From Hevea brasiliensis (lineage: Eukaryota; Streptophyta; Magnoliopsida; Malpighiales; Euphorbiaceae), in NCBI RefSeq assembly GCF_030052815.1, contig NC_079496.1, positions 43,301,593-43,365,592 on the forward strand: a DNA stretch of 64,000 bases, written 5' to 3'. Both the position numbers and the translations under genes were made by a program. Below are positions 48,999-60,412 of this stretch, in pieces (position 1 is the stretch's first letter; each line of letters opens with the position of its first letter). Below the pieces are notes generated by a model. The model was not told the DNA's origin, made no database searches, and saw only the letters and a list, made by a program, of their open reading frames with translations.

Positions 48999-49313
48999 AT
49001 GACCGGACCAAAGCCAGAAGAAGAAGTTTTAGACTTGGATCCTAAGATAGATAGAACTCTGAGAGCAATCAGGAGAGAAAGGAAATACCAAGAACAAGAT
49101 CAAGAAAATCCAGAAACTCTAATCATGCTTGACAACAACAACAACTGGCCAAGACTCTTGAAGGACTACGAAGCTCCATCTATACATGGATTCCAACCTA
49201 GTGTTACAAGACCTACAGTAGATGCTAACAATTTTAAATGAAAACCGACATGGCTCCAGGTGATCCAACAAACCCGATTTGGGTGTTCACCAACAAAAGA
49301 TCCACATTAACAT
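48999..49313 (+). pseudogene. gag: Athila-like gag, N-terminal part
   Basis: ATG 48999 opens an 80-codon frame (MTGPKPEEEVLDLDPKIDRT..., RLLKDYEAPSIHGFQPSV). The 'Y-x-AP-x-I-x-G-FQPSVTRP' style is typical of Athila gag N-termini. TGA at 49239 and a frame slip follow, then recognisable but broken sequence (NPIWVFTNKRSTLT in the second frame) up to the copia insertion at 49319. It continues at 59323. Confidence 0.7.
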
Positions 49314-49403
49314 GTCTATGTTAGTAGTATGCCCTAGAGCATATCATTTAGTATGTATCTTGTACATATTTTTATTAATAAAAAGGCATTTCTACTTTTC
49401 CGT

Positions 49404-49661
49404 TTACATAATATATTTATGTGTAATAGAAAAGGTCCATTGATATTTTGTTAGAAATATTATTCTTAAGTTGTTAAGAATATGAGTGACAATATTTCTT
49501 GCACAAAGTATCATAAATAGGTTCACAATCGAGGATACTTCATAATATGGACATGACTTATCTAGAAAGATTGTATTCATGTTTGTTCCCAAGTTATTTA
49601 TATGAGATATAAATAAGATGGAATGGTGAGTCTCATGCCATATAACAAACATGATAGGCAC
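49404..49661 (-). other. 85-codon antisense ORF in copia LTR (unknown)
   Basis: Begins MPIMFVIWHETHHSILF and ends THKYIM; hydrophobic and His-rich, with no domain I recognise. Protein-identical ORFs occur in LTR H (46248-46505) and the 3' LTR (57288-57545). The four base differences between H and this copy are all synonymous. It may still be chance. I call no function. Confidence 0.25.
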
Positions 49662-50672
49662 TTATAAATGATAAGTAGGCCGAACCAGTGACACTTATGA
49701 CAAGCACATGGAGTTTACTCTTGTCAATGTTTTGTCATAAATCATATCATTGCATATAATCTTTAGACCTGAGATAGCACAGTTATCTTGTATATAGGTA
49801 GTTTGAGTTTGATACTGCTTTCATACTTGTACTATGTATGGGTATATGGGCATCTGTTGGCTCTTACTAGTTATATATGGAGGTAGGTGTTGATCAAGAT
49901 GGAATATGTTCCTCTAAGTAAATAGAGATAAAATCCTATGTTCATTTGATTGTTCTTGATGTTTCAAGTTCCTGGCCAGGACAGATAGATTTATTCAGAA
50001 AAGAGTTTCTGATGAGAAAAATCTTTTTAATCAAGAACTGGAATTAAAAGAGAACATAATATTCATAGCAAAAGGAGTTTGATATAAACCATGACTCCAG
50101 CTTGAGTTGGGATTTTGTAACAGAGAGATTCTAGTGCATGGTAACATATGATTATAGGTTCATTTAAGGTAAACCTTATTACTAATTGGGTGGCCATGCC
50201 ATGCTATGCTAGGTGTTAACCATGGTCTATGAGGTTCATAAAATGATTTAGAGAAATCATTTATGGTAAGAAAGAATTCTGATGATATTAAGAGTTGATA
50301 TCATGTCTCATTGCCAATTAGTGATGAGCCTAGTAAGTCACACACATACACAAGTTATCACCTATTTAAATATGATTTAATTAATTAATTAATTAAAGAG
50401 TTTAATTGATTAATTAAATAGGTTTGGTTTGCAATTAAATTGCAAAGTCCCTAACATGACTTGAAACCAAATCTAGATTATTGAATGTGTAGTATAAATT
50501 AAATTTATATTTAAAGTGTTTAAATATGAATTTAATTAACGAGAAATTAATTAATAGAGATTAATTAATTAATTTATATTTGATATAAATTAATTAGAAG
50601 AAGAAAATAATTATTTTGGGTTAAGAACTCAAAATGAAGACACAGGGGCATTTTGGTCATTTCACAGTGTGA

Positions 50673-50678
50673 CACGTG
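50673..50678. promoter_or_regulatory. G-box/ABRE-like CACGTG in copia LTR
   Basis: GACACGTGGC is a textbook ABRE/G-box core bound by plant bZIP factors. It lies about 180 bases upstream of the TATA-like motif. It is repeated in the 3' LTR at 58553-58558 and lost (CATGTG) in LTR H. Regulation is inferred from the motif only. Confidence 0.5.
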
Positions 50679-50860
50679 GCACCATGAGATGGTGACACAT
50701 GGGATTACACATAAGCTTGCCAAATGTTTTTTAATCATGTAAGATGATTAAAATCAAGATTAAATATAGGTTTGACACTTGGCACAATGTGATTGGGTCA
50801 CTTAAACCTAGAGCTAATCAAAGGGTGACATGTGGCAAGGGTTTAATGTGTTAACCTAGC

Positions 50861-50867
50861 TATTTAA
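50861..50867 (+). promoter_or_regulatory. Candidate TATA box of copia LTR
   Basis: TATTTAA, followed about 30-40 bases later by 'GCAACCAGCAGCCACTCC', a plausible start region. The same motif is in the other two copia LTRs. Confidence 0.4.
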
Positions 50868-51437
50868 GTGTTGTTATGAAAAGAAAAAGCAACCAGCAGC
50901 CACTCCTCTCCTTTGTCACGCCACTTTTAGGGTTTTCATCTATTCTTCTTCATCTCTCATCAATTCAAAGAGATTAGCCATCAATCTCTTGAATCAAGAA
51001 CGCTAGAAATTGTTTCTAGTGTCCTGTTTACATCTCTAATCTCTTAAAAGGCAGAACTTGAATTTCTAATTAATAGAAAAAGCTTTAGAAGCTGTTCAAG
51101 GGCTGCCATAGGTGTTCTTGGTGTGGACAAGCTAGAGGGACAACATCTGGTGTCCTGAAGACAAATCTCAAAGGCGCAGACACGCTGCAGTGCATCAAGA
51201 GGTTAGTGTAATCGTTCTTGATTTAATCTAGGGTTCTAAAATTAATCTGATTAATTTTAAAATCTTAAATGGCAAATACAGATCCAAAAACATGTTAAAA
51301 GAGTTTTAATATGTTGTTTATCATTGAAATCAAATAGATAAAAAAAAAAAAATCTTGCATGGTGCATGTGACCCTAGGTGAAAATTTTTGAATTCAATGG
51401 TATAATCTTGTGTTTTTCACGCTTCCATTCCTTCAAT

Positions 51438-51450
51438 TGGTATCAGAGCC
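51438..51450 (+). other. Primer-binding site, copia (Met tRNA type)
   Basis: TGGTATCAGAGCC two bases after the LTR end, the usual copia initiator-Met primer site. Confidence 0.92.
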
Positions 51451-53220
51451 ACTATATTTACCATTTAGATTGTTGATTATATATTTAATTGTGTGTTTTG
51501 ATCATGAGATGATTTATCCATTGCTGGTTCCAATGGAGGTGTGGCGGCATGCTTGAAAAACACCATCAATGGTGCACATGGTTTGGCTTCCATGGGTGGT
51601 TCAAGGTTTGGCTTTTAATTCTGCAATTGTTATATGATCTAAGGCCTATTTTTTGACTAATTAAAGTGTTTAATTAGTAGTTTTAATCACACAATTAAAT
51701 TATAATTCAAATCAGAATTTTAAAAATTGTTTGAATGTGATTCAAATCTGAATTTTAAAAGTTGTTTGAATGTGATTCAAATCTGAATTTTTAAAGTTGT
51801 TTGAATCATATTTAAATCTGATTTTTTAAAATTGATTGAATAAAATTCAGATCTGATTTTTTAAAAAATATTTGAATGTGATTCAAATCTGATTTTTTAA
51901 AAAATGTTTAAATGTGATTCAAATCTAAATTTTTAAAGTTGTTTGAACGTGATTCAAATATGAATTTTTAAATTTGTTTGAATAAGATTCAAATCTGAAT
52001 TTTTAAATTTATCTGAATCATATTCAAATCTGGATTTTTAAGTTGAATATGAGATATTCAATTTAATTTAAGTATGTATGTTTTATTTAATTGTTAAATA
52101 GTGATATGCATGATGGATGATCATGGACTATAAAAGACCAATGTGATTGGATTTATTTCTTTTATGTTTCTTTGGGATTGTAAATTAATTAATTTATTTT
52201 AATTTATTTTGGGCATGTATTATTAAGTTTGTAATATTTTTGGGTTGTAATTTCATTTATTTAAGTTCTTGTAAATTCGCCTTGGTATGCCAAGGATTAC
52301 TATGTAGTATTGGATTGCAAGAAGTTCAAGGAGGTCAAGAGCATTGGTGGGACCAGTGGGAGGAATTCAAGATCAAGTGTTGATTATGTACTCCTTCAGC
52401 AACTCTTGTAAAATGAATGAATGAAATGCACCTAGGAATGCCCTGATTCAATTCTTGGTGGCTCAGAATTGAATCCCTTAGAAAGTCCATGATCATACCA
52501 TATTTACTGCTTATCCATGAATGCATGAGATGTATGGGAATGTATGCAATTATATGATATATGCATGCTAAATGGATAATGTGCAAAGTGAGACCTTAAT
52601 AGTAATTAGGATGGCTATAAAATCTTCCAAACAAATGATTAAGTTAGAAATGCTATAATTAAAATAATTATAACATAAGCCCTCCATTGGGGCAATTATT
52701 TTAAGAAATTTTAAATAGTTGCATGAGATGCAATTAATTTAAGAGATTTTCTTAAGAATAATTGTTAAGCATGAGATGTTGTAAATATGTAAATGGTTTG
52801 GTAGCTAATATTGGATGTACCTGAGGACATTAAAATTATTTGCATAATTACTGACTCAATGGGATCAACTTAACTAATGCAAGATAAGTCAATAATGGAT
52901 GTACCTGAGATTTTGAGCATTAGGGGCTCGATAAAGGATTGAACCTCACATGAGATGTGATGGGCAAGGAGTTGCTCACTTATAGTTTATTGTAATTCCA
53001 ATAATGGATGTACCTGAGGATGATCAATAGAATTATAAGAATTCAATTACCCACTAGAAATCCATCCAACTAGGATTTCCGTTTTCTACTTTGGAAGTGT
53101 AGGATCCGCTAAGTTAGTGGGAGGACCAATTTGATTAAAAGACCAAAATCATATTTGGTTAATTACATGATACATTTACTAATTAATCTGGTTATTTCTG
53201 CAATTAATTTTCTGATAATA
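51451..53220 (+). other. Long untranslated leader of copia element
   Basis: 1.77 kb between primer site and gag without a recognisable gene. It contains the tandem array at 51705-52052 and repeated 'AATGGATGTACCTGAG' phrases near 52811, 52894 and 53001. Short ORFs on the minus strand (52335-52586) look accidental. Confidence 0.6.
51705..52052 (+). repeat. ~35 bp tandem array, about ten units
   Basis: Units begin ATTCAAATCTGAATTTTT and continue ...GTTGTTTGAATGTG; lengths are 35 or 36. Each unit carries the inverted pair TTTGAAT...ATTCAAA across the unit junction. Divergence between units is moderate. Confidence 0.92.
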
Positions 53221-54110
53221 ATGAGCACAGAATAACCACCACCATCCAATATCCTTGCAAGCATACTTGATCGCAATAGGTTGACAGGACCTAATCTCTC
53301 TGATTGGCTAAGAAATTTGAAACTTGTCCTAAACCTTGAACATATAGGATATGTTATAGATTCAAATGTTCCTGGTCCCTTACCTCCAGAGGCCACTCAA
53401 GAGGAACATGAAACTTTTGGCAAGTGGAAGGAGCATGATATGAGAGCTAAGTGTTACATGCTTGCTTCCAAGAGTAATGAGTTACAGAAGCAACATGAGA
53501 ACATGCAGAGTGCGAGTGAGATCCTCCTTCACCTACAAGAGTTGTATGGTGAGCACAGCAGGAATGCTAGGTATGAGATATCTAGACAGCTATTCCGTAT
53601 GAGGATGTCTGAGGGACAGAATGTTGGGGATCATGTCCACAAGATTATTCGACTGATTGAGCAGTTGGAACATCTTGACTTCAACATGGATTTCCAACTA
53701 CAAACGGATTTGATCCTTCAGTCCCTTCCTGAGTATTTTGGGAATTTTGTGACAAATTTCCATATGACTAAACAGGATTGCACCTTAGCTGAATTACTCA
53801 ACATGCTGGTTATTGCCCAAAATAATATGCCAGGCAATAAAGGAAAAGAGGTAGCTTTGGTTGCATCTTCTTCTGCTGGAAAGTCCAACAAGAAGAAGGG
53901 CAATAAGAAAAAGAAACCTCAGATTCCTGGTCCTTCCAAGAAAATAGCTAAACAGAAAAAGAAGACTAAAGCTGATGGAGGCAAAGGAAAGTGTTTCCAC
54001 TGCCAAAAGGATGGGCACTGGAAAAGGAACTGCCCAGAGTATCTTGCTTCTCTGAAGGACAAGAAGGATACACCTTCGGATGGTATGTCCATATCTTGTT
54101 ATTTAGATTC
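53221..54110 (+). pseudogene. gag: copia gag (nonsense at codon 5)
   Basis: I place the start at ATG 53221, in frame with the long open stretch. The fifth codon is TAA, explained by CAA to TAA. The open part begins LTGPNLSDWLRNLKL (53281). The gag core has KCYMLASKSNELQ, EISRQLFRMRMSEGQNV, LPEYFGNFVTNFHMTKQDCT, then a Lys-rich stretch and a canonical CX2CX4HX4C zinc knuckle (CFHCQKDGHWKRNC, 53992-54033). It would form the particle and bind RNA. Confidence 0.92.
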
Positions 54111-55420
54111 TAATGATACTCATAGTTCATCTACAGCTTGGGTTTTAGATACTGGTGCCAGTTCTCACATTTCTAATGATATGCAGGAACTAGCAAACAA
54201 GAGCGACCATGCTCTCAAGATATTAGAGTCCGGATTGGCAATGGATCAACTGTTGAAGCTTTAGCCATAGGATCTAAATCTTTTTACATGTTTGGACATG
54301 TTTTGTGTTTGGATAATATTTTATATGTACCTGATGCTTTTAAGAACATCATTTCTATATCTAGTTTGACTAGAAATGGCTATGAATTTCAGTTCACAGA
54401 TGATGTTTGCAATATTTATTTTGGAAATAAATATGTTGGTTCGGGTTATATGAATGATGGTCTTTATTATTTGGATAATAATGAGAAACACAAATTGAAT
54501 GCAAGTGATCTAAAAGAATACAATGCCATGGTGAAAACCAACTCAAGTTCAAAATATATTTGGCACTTAAGGTTATGTCATGTTGCAGAAGATAGGATTG
54601 CAAAATTAGAGAAAATGGGGATTCTATCCTCATTGGGCTCTGAGCCTACTCCAACTTGTGAATCTTGCCTTCACGGCAAAATGACTAGATCACCCTTTGT
54701 TGGACAAGGGCTAAGAGCTGACAATATTTTGGAACTAATACATAGTGATGTATGTGGTCCGTTTAAAGAAATGGATAGAGGGGGCTTTCATTATTTTATT
54801 ACCTTTACTAATGATAAATCAAGGTTTGGGTATTTGTATTTGATGAAATACAAACATGAATCCTTCGAAAAGTTTAAGGAATTTAATATGAAGTAGAAAA
54901 TCAAACAGGAAAAAGTATTAAAGCTCTTCGATCAGATCGTGGTGAATTTGATGAATACTTGAGAGAGCATGGCATTGTTTCTCAGCTGACTCCTCCAGGA
55001 ACACCACAACTGAATGGTGTATCTGAAAGGAGAAATCGTACCCTATTGGATATGGTACGTAGTATGATGAGCTATACTGATATGCCAATCTTCTTTTGGG
55101 GATTTGCATTAGAATTAGCTTTATATATTCTGAATAGGATTCCATCAAAATCAGTTTCTTCCACTCCTTATGAGATATGGCATGGAAGAAAACCAAGTCT
55201 TAAGCATGTTAAGATTTGGGGTTGTCCAACTTATATCAAAAAGCTGAACACTGATAAATTGGAAACCAGATCAGAAAAGGTAGATTTGTTGGATATCCAA
55301 AAGATAGTTTTGGATATTAATTTTATTTGCCTACTTCACAAAAGGTTGTGATAAGTAGAGATGCCACATTTCTTGAACAACAGTTTGTTTAAGAAGGAGG
55401 CAAATGAAGGCAAATAGAGT
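54111..55420 (+). pseudogene. pol: copia protease and integrase (broken)
   Basis: Protease has WVLDTGASSHI (catalytic Asp codon at 54148), then a frameshift near 54225. Integrase from 54288 has a His-Cys zinc region (LRLCHVAEDRI, CESCLHGKM) and core motifs IHSDVCGPF, LRSDRG and GVSERRNRTLLDM. Further breaks are a frameshift and TAG near 54894, loss of one Gly in the SDRGGEF-type motif, and a frameshift near 55285. The open parts are 54288-54896 and 54959-55351. Confidence 0.9.
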
Positions 55421-57188
55421 TAGAATTGGAGAATTCTGACCAACCAACAGATCAGATGGATATAGATCCATCTAGTCAACCTATACCCATTGATGAAACA
55501 TCTACATCTGTTCCTCGTAGAACAACCAGGGTATCTCACCCACCAGTGAGATATGGTTTTCTTCATGAAGAAGAACAAGAGTTGTCTACTCATGAAGAAG
55601 TAGATCATGGAGATGATCCACTTACCTATTAAGAAGCTATATCAGATATAGACTCTTCAAAATGGATTGATGCTATGAAATCCGAGATTGATTCCATGTA
55701 TAAGAATCAAGTTTGGGATCTTGTTAACCCACCTGAAGGTATTGTACCTATAGGGAACAAATGGGTTTTCAAGAAGAAAATTGGTTCTAATGGAAAGGTA
55801 GAGACCTATAAGGCAAGGCTAGTAGCGAAAGGGTTTCGCCAAAGGCAAGGAATCGACTATGAGGAGACTTTCTCGCCTGTTGCCATGCTTAAATCAATTA
55901 GGATTTTACTAGCAATAGCTGCATACTATGATTATGAGATTTGGCAGATGGATGTCAAAACAGCTTTTCTCAATGGATACATTGAAGAAAACATTTTCAT
56001 GGAACAACCTAGGGGATTTGAATCCCAAGATGGTTCCAAGGTATGCAAGCTAAAGCGATCCATTTATGGGTTGAAACAAGCTTCGAGGAGTTGGAACATC
56101 CATTTTGATGAAGCCATTAAATCCTTTGGTTTTATAAAAAATGTGGATGAGCCATGTGTATATAAGAAGGTTAGTGACAGTGCTATCACTTTCCTTGTCC
56201 TATATGTGGATGAAATACTGTTGATGGGTAATGACACAGGTATGTTGACGACTATAAAGGTATGGTTGTCAAATACATTCTCCATGAAAGACTTAGGGGA
56301 GGCAACCTATATTCTTGGGATTCGGATCTGTAGAGATAGAGCGAAAAGAATAATAGGTTTATCCCAAAGTCTATACTTGGAAAAGGTGTTAAAGAGGTTT
56401 AACATGCTTGATTCCAAGAGAGGATTGTTACCAGTGAGACATGGTATCCACCTTTCTAAAGAGATGTCTCCAAAGACACCTGAAGAAAGAGATAAGATGG
56501 TCAGGATTCCATATGCTTCGGCTATTGGAAGTTTAATGTATGCAATGTTGTGTACTAGGCCGGATATCGCATATGCTGTTAGTTTGACTAGCAGGTATCA
56601 ATCCAATCCAGGTTTGGAACATCGATAGTATCAAGAATATCCTTAAGTACTTGAGAAGAACTAAGGATTTATTCTTGATTTATGGAGGTGGAGACTTGCA
56701 ATTGGATGGTTATACTGATTCTGATTTCCAATCAGATATCGATGATAGAAAGTCTACCTCTGGATATGTGTTCATTTGTAATGGAGGTGCCGTCAGTTGG
56801 AATAGTTCCAAACAGAGCACGACTGCAGATTCCACTCATCGAGGTGAGTATATTCTCGCATCGAGATCTCGCAAAAGAAGTCGCTTTGGATAAAGAAGTT
56901 CGTGACAGAACTTACAGTAGTTCCTTCCATTGAGTCAGCAGTTCCACTACACTGTGACAATAATGGAGCAGTCATATAGGCTAAGGAACTAAGGTCTCAC
57001 CAAAATCCAAACACATAGAAAGGCACTACCACATTATCAGAGAAATAGTTGGGCGAGGCGATGTAGCCATGCAGAAAATAGCATCAGCTGAAAATCCAGC
57101 TGATCCATTCACTAAGCCTATGTCACAGACTCAGTTAGACCGACATCTTGAGAAGATAGGTCTAAGATATTGTAATGAATGGCTCTAG
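55421..57188 (+). pseudogene. pol: copia reverse transcriptase and RNase H (broken)
   Basis: After a linker (TAA at 55630, where GAA is expected) the RT runs open from 55675 to 56628: NKWVFKKKIGSNGKVE, YKARLVAKGFRQRQGIDYEE, WQMDVKTAFLNGYIEE, YGLKQASRSW. The catalytic box reads YVDE (56203-56214), not YVDD, so one metal-binding Asp is Glu. A frameshift near 56600 leads into RNase H (DGYTDSDFQSDIDDRKSTSGY, 56651-56893), with more breaks near 56870 and 56980. The C-terminal end ADPFTKPM...HLEKIGLR stops at TAG 57186. Confidence 0.92.
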
Positions 57189-57190
57189 TG

Positions 57191-57202
57191 CTAGTGGGAG
57201 AT
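57191..57202 (+). other. Polypurine tract, copia
   Basis: CTAGTGGGAGAT directly before the 3' LTR at 57203; GTGGGAGA is the common copia form. Confidence 0.85.
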
Positions 57203-59317
57203 TGTTAGTAGTATGCCCTAGAGCATATCATTTAGTATGTATCTTGTACACATTTTTATTAATAAAAAGGCATTTCTACTTTTCCGTTTACATAATATAT
57301 TTATGTGTAATAGAAAAGGTCCATTGATATTTTGTTAGAAATATTATTCTTAAGTTGTTAAGAATATGAGTGACAATATTTCTTGCACAAAGTATCATAA
57401 ATAGGTTCACAATCGAGGATACTTCATAATATGGACATGACTTATCTAGAAAGATTGTATTCATGTTTGTTCCCAAGTTATTTATATGAGATATAAATAA
57501 GATGGAATGGTGAGTCTCATGCCATATAACAAACATGATAGGCACTTATAAATGATAAGTAGGCCGAACCAGTGACACTTATGACAAGCACATGGAGTTT
57601 ACTCTTGTCAATGTTTTGTCATAAATCATATCATTGCATATAATCTTTAGACTGAGATAGCATGTTATCTTGTATATAGGTAGTTTGAGTTTGATCTCGC
57701 TTTCATACTTGTACTATGTATGGGTATATGGGCATCTGTTGGCTCTTACTAGTTATATATGGAGGTAGGTGTTGATCAAGATGGAATCTGTTCCTCTAAG
57801 TAAATAGAGATAAAATCCTATGTTCATTTGATTGTTCTTGATGTTTCAAGTTCCTGGCCAGGACAGATAGATTTATTCTGAAAAGAGTTTATGATGAGAA
57901 AATCTTTTAATCAAGAACTGGAATTAAAAGAGAACATAATATTCATAGCAAAAGGAGTTTGACATAAACCATGACTCCAGCTTGAGTTGGGATTTTGTAA
58001 CAGAGAGATTCTAGTGCATGGTAACATATGATTATAGGTTCATTTAAGGTAAACCTTATTACTAATTGGGTGGCCATGGCATGCTATGCTAGGTGTTAAC
58101 CATGGTCTATGAGGTTCATAAAATGATTTAGAGAAATCATTTATGGTAAGAAAGAATTCTGATGATATTAAGAGTTGATATCATGTCTCATTGCCAATTA
58201 GTGATGAGCCTAGTAAGTCACACACATACACAAGTTATCACCTATTTAAATATGATTTAATTAATTAATTAATTAAAGAGTTTAATTGATTAATTAAATA
58301 GGTTTGGTTTGCAATTAAATTGCAAAGTCCCTAGCATGACTTGAAACTAAATCTAGATTATTGGATGTGTAGTATAAATTAAATTTATATTTAAAGTGTT
58401 TAAATATGAATTTAATTAATGAGAAATTAATTAATAGAGATTAATTAATTAATTTATATTTGATATAAATTAATTAGAAGAAGAAAATAATTATTTTGGG
58501 TTAAGAACTCAAAATGATGACACAGGGGCATTTTGGTCATTTCACAGTGTGACACGTGGCACCATGAGATGGTGACACATGGGATTACACATAAGCTTGC
58601 CAAATGTTTTTTAATCATGTAAGATGATTAAAATCAAGATTAAATATAGGTTTGACACTTGGCACAATGTGATTGGGTCACTTAAACCTAGAGCTAATCA
58701 AAGGGTGACATGTGGCAAGGGTTTAATGTGTTAACCTAGCTATTTAAGTGTTGTTATGAAAAGAAAAAGCAACCAGCAGCCACTCCTCTCCTTTGTCACG
58801 CCACTTTGAGGGTTTTCATCTATTCTTCTTCATCTCTCATCAATTCAAAGAGATTAGCCATCAATCTCTTGAATCAAGAACGCTAGAAATTGTTTCTAGT
58901 GTCCTGTTTACATCTCTAATCTCTTAAAAGGCAGAACTTGAATTTCTAATTAATAGAAAAAGCTTTAGAAGCTGTTCAAGGGCTGCCATAGGTGTTCTTG
59001 GTGTGGACAAGCTAGAGGGACAACATCTGGTGTCCTGAAGACAAATCTCAAAGGCGCAGACACGCTGCAGTGCATCAAGAGGTTAGTGTAATCGTTCTTG
59101 ATTTAATCTAGGGTTCTAAAATTAATCTGATTAATTTTAAAATCTTAAATGGCAAATACAGATCCAAAAACATGTTAAAAGAGTTTTAATATGTTGTTTA
59201 TCATTGAAATCAAATAGATAAAAAAAAAAATAAATCTTGCATGGTGCATGTGACCCTAGGTGAAAATTTTTGAATTCAATGGTATAATCTTGTGTTTTTC
59301 ACGCTTCCGTTCCTTCA
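57203..59317 (+). repeat. 3' LTR of copia element
   Basis: Nearly identical to 49319-51435, with a few indels (for example near 57650 and 57900) and point changes. The G-box is kept at 58553-58558. Confidence 0.95.
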
Positions 59318-59322
59318 GTCTA

Positions 59323-60412
59323 ATGCTTTCTTGCCCTATGTGAAACATTCAAGATGAATGGAGTCTCTGATCAAGCTATAAGACTCAGAGCATTCCCATT
59401 CTCCCTTCGATATAGAGCAAGGAAGTGGTTACTTTCTCAACCAGCTGGAATGTTCACAACTTGGGAAGACCTTTCACAAGCTTTTCTAGCAAGGTATTTC
59501 CCACCTACAAAGACTGTAAAGTTAAGGGTTGAACTCAACACCTTTAGGCAAAAGGAAGGTGAATCACTCTATGATGCATGAGAGAGATATAAAGACATAT
59601 AGAGAGAATGTGCACACCATGGCATAGAGGATTAGCTACTGCGTCAGAACTTTTATAATGGGCTGCTGCCTTCAACAAGAAGCACAGTAGATTTAGCTGC
59701 ACAAGGTAACCTGATGAAGAAAACAGTGGACCAAGCACTTAAACTTCTGGAGAACTACGAGTGGTCAAATGAAAGGGGGAATACAAGGAGAATAACAGGG
59801 ATCCTAGAAGTGGATACCCTAAGCATGATAAATGCTCAATTTGGCCAGCTCACAAGAAAGCTTGATAAAATGCAAGCCAATGCTATAGGGATTAATAATC
59901 AACACTATGATAGCAGTGGAGAAGGATATATGAAATCAGAATGTAACAACTTCAATGAACTCTCCACAAAACAGATGAACTATGTGAATAACAGAGGGAA
60001 CTTTAACGAAAGGCAGCTCAATAATCCATATTCAAATATGTACAACCCTGGATGGAGGAACCACCCTAATTTCTAATGGTCCAATTCACAGAATCAGCCA
60101 ATGAACAAACAGCAAGGACACAGACCACTAGCACCCCCAGGATTTCATAATAGGGGACCAAATCCTACACAGCCACTACTACCTCCTCAGAACCAACAGC
60201 CTAAACCAAAGTTGACTATGGAATCCATGATGGAAGGCTTCCTAGCAACCCTACAATAACAGAATGAAATGATCAAACAACTAGCTTCCTGGATGGACCA
60301 ACTTGCCACCCACAACAAGATGCTTGAAAATCAAATTACTCAGAAGGTAAGTTCTTCAAGCAAGGCTTATGGTAAACTACTTAGTCAACTAGAGATGAAC
60401 CCAAAGGAGCAT
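59323..60412 (+). pseudogene. gag: Athila-like gag, main part
   Basis: One frame runs the whole stretch with stops but no indel: MNGVSDQAIRLRAFPFSLRY, ARKWLLSQPAGMFTTWEDLS, FLARYFPPTKT, LNTFRQKEGESLYDA, NFYNGLLPSTRSTVDLAAQG. This is the Athila/Tat type retrotransposon gag domain, followed by an Asn/Gln/Pro-rich tail and the conserved PKEHCNA. Stops lie at about 59579 (TGA), 59600 and 59630 (TAG), 60074 (TAA) and 60257 (TAA), mostly explained by single G-to-A or C-to-T changes. The 5' part is 48999-49313. Confidence 0.85.

Larger units (their letters stand above)
49319..51435 (+). repeat. 5' LTR of copia element
   Basis: TGTTAG...CCTTCA. It contains a G-box (50673-50678), a TATA-like TATTTAA (50861-50867), many TTAATTAA runs (50380-50590) and an 85-codon antisense ORF (49404-49661). 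Confidence 0.95.
49319..59317 (+). mobile_element. Ty1/copia retrotransposon, full length
   Basis: 9999 bp, flanked by GTCTA on both sides (49314-49318 and 59318-59322), with the Athila gag interrupted and resuming. LTRs of 2117 and 2115 bp look nearly identical, so this is among the youngest insertions here. Order: LTR, Met-type primer site, long leader with a tandem array, gag, protease, integrase, RT, RNase H, polypurine tract, LTR. Integrase before RT marks Ty1/copia. I do not assign a lineage. Confidence 0.95.
30564..60412 (+). mobile_element. Athila-like Ty3-gypsy element (5' LTR and gag only, right part outside or lost)
   Basis: A 5' LTR (30564-31570 plus 48278-48852), an Asp-type primer site (48859-48876) and gag (48999-49313 plus 59323-60412) are colinear once copy C and the copia element are removed. 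The primer site TGGCACTGTTGC differs by two bases from the Athila/Tat TGGCGCCGTTGC hallmark. The visible element is cut by LTR J at 60413. Its target duplication and 3' LTR lie outside the window, so full length is unknown. Confidence 0.75.
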
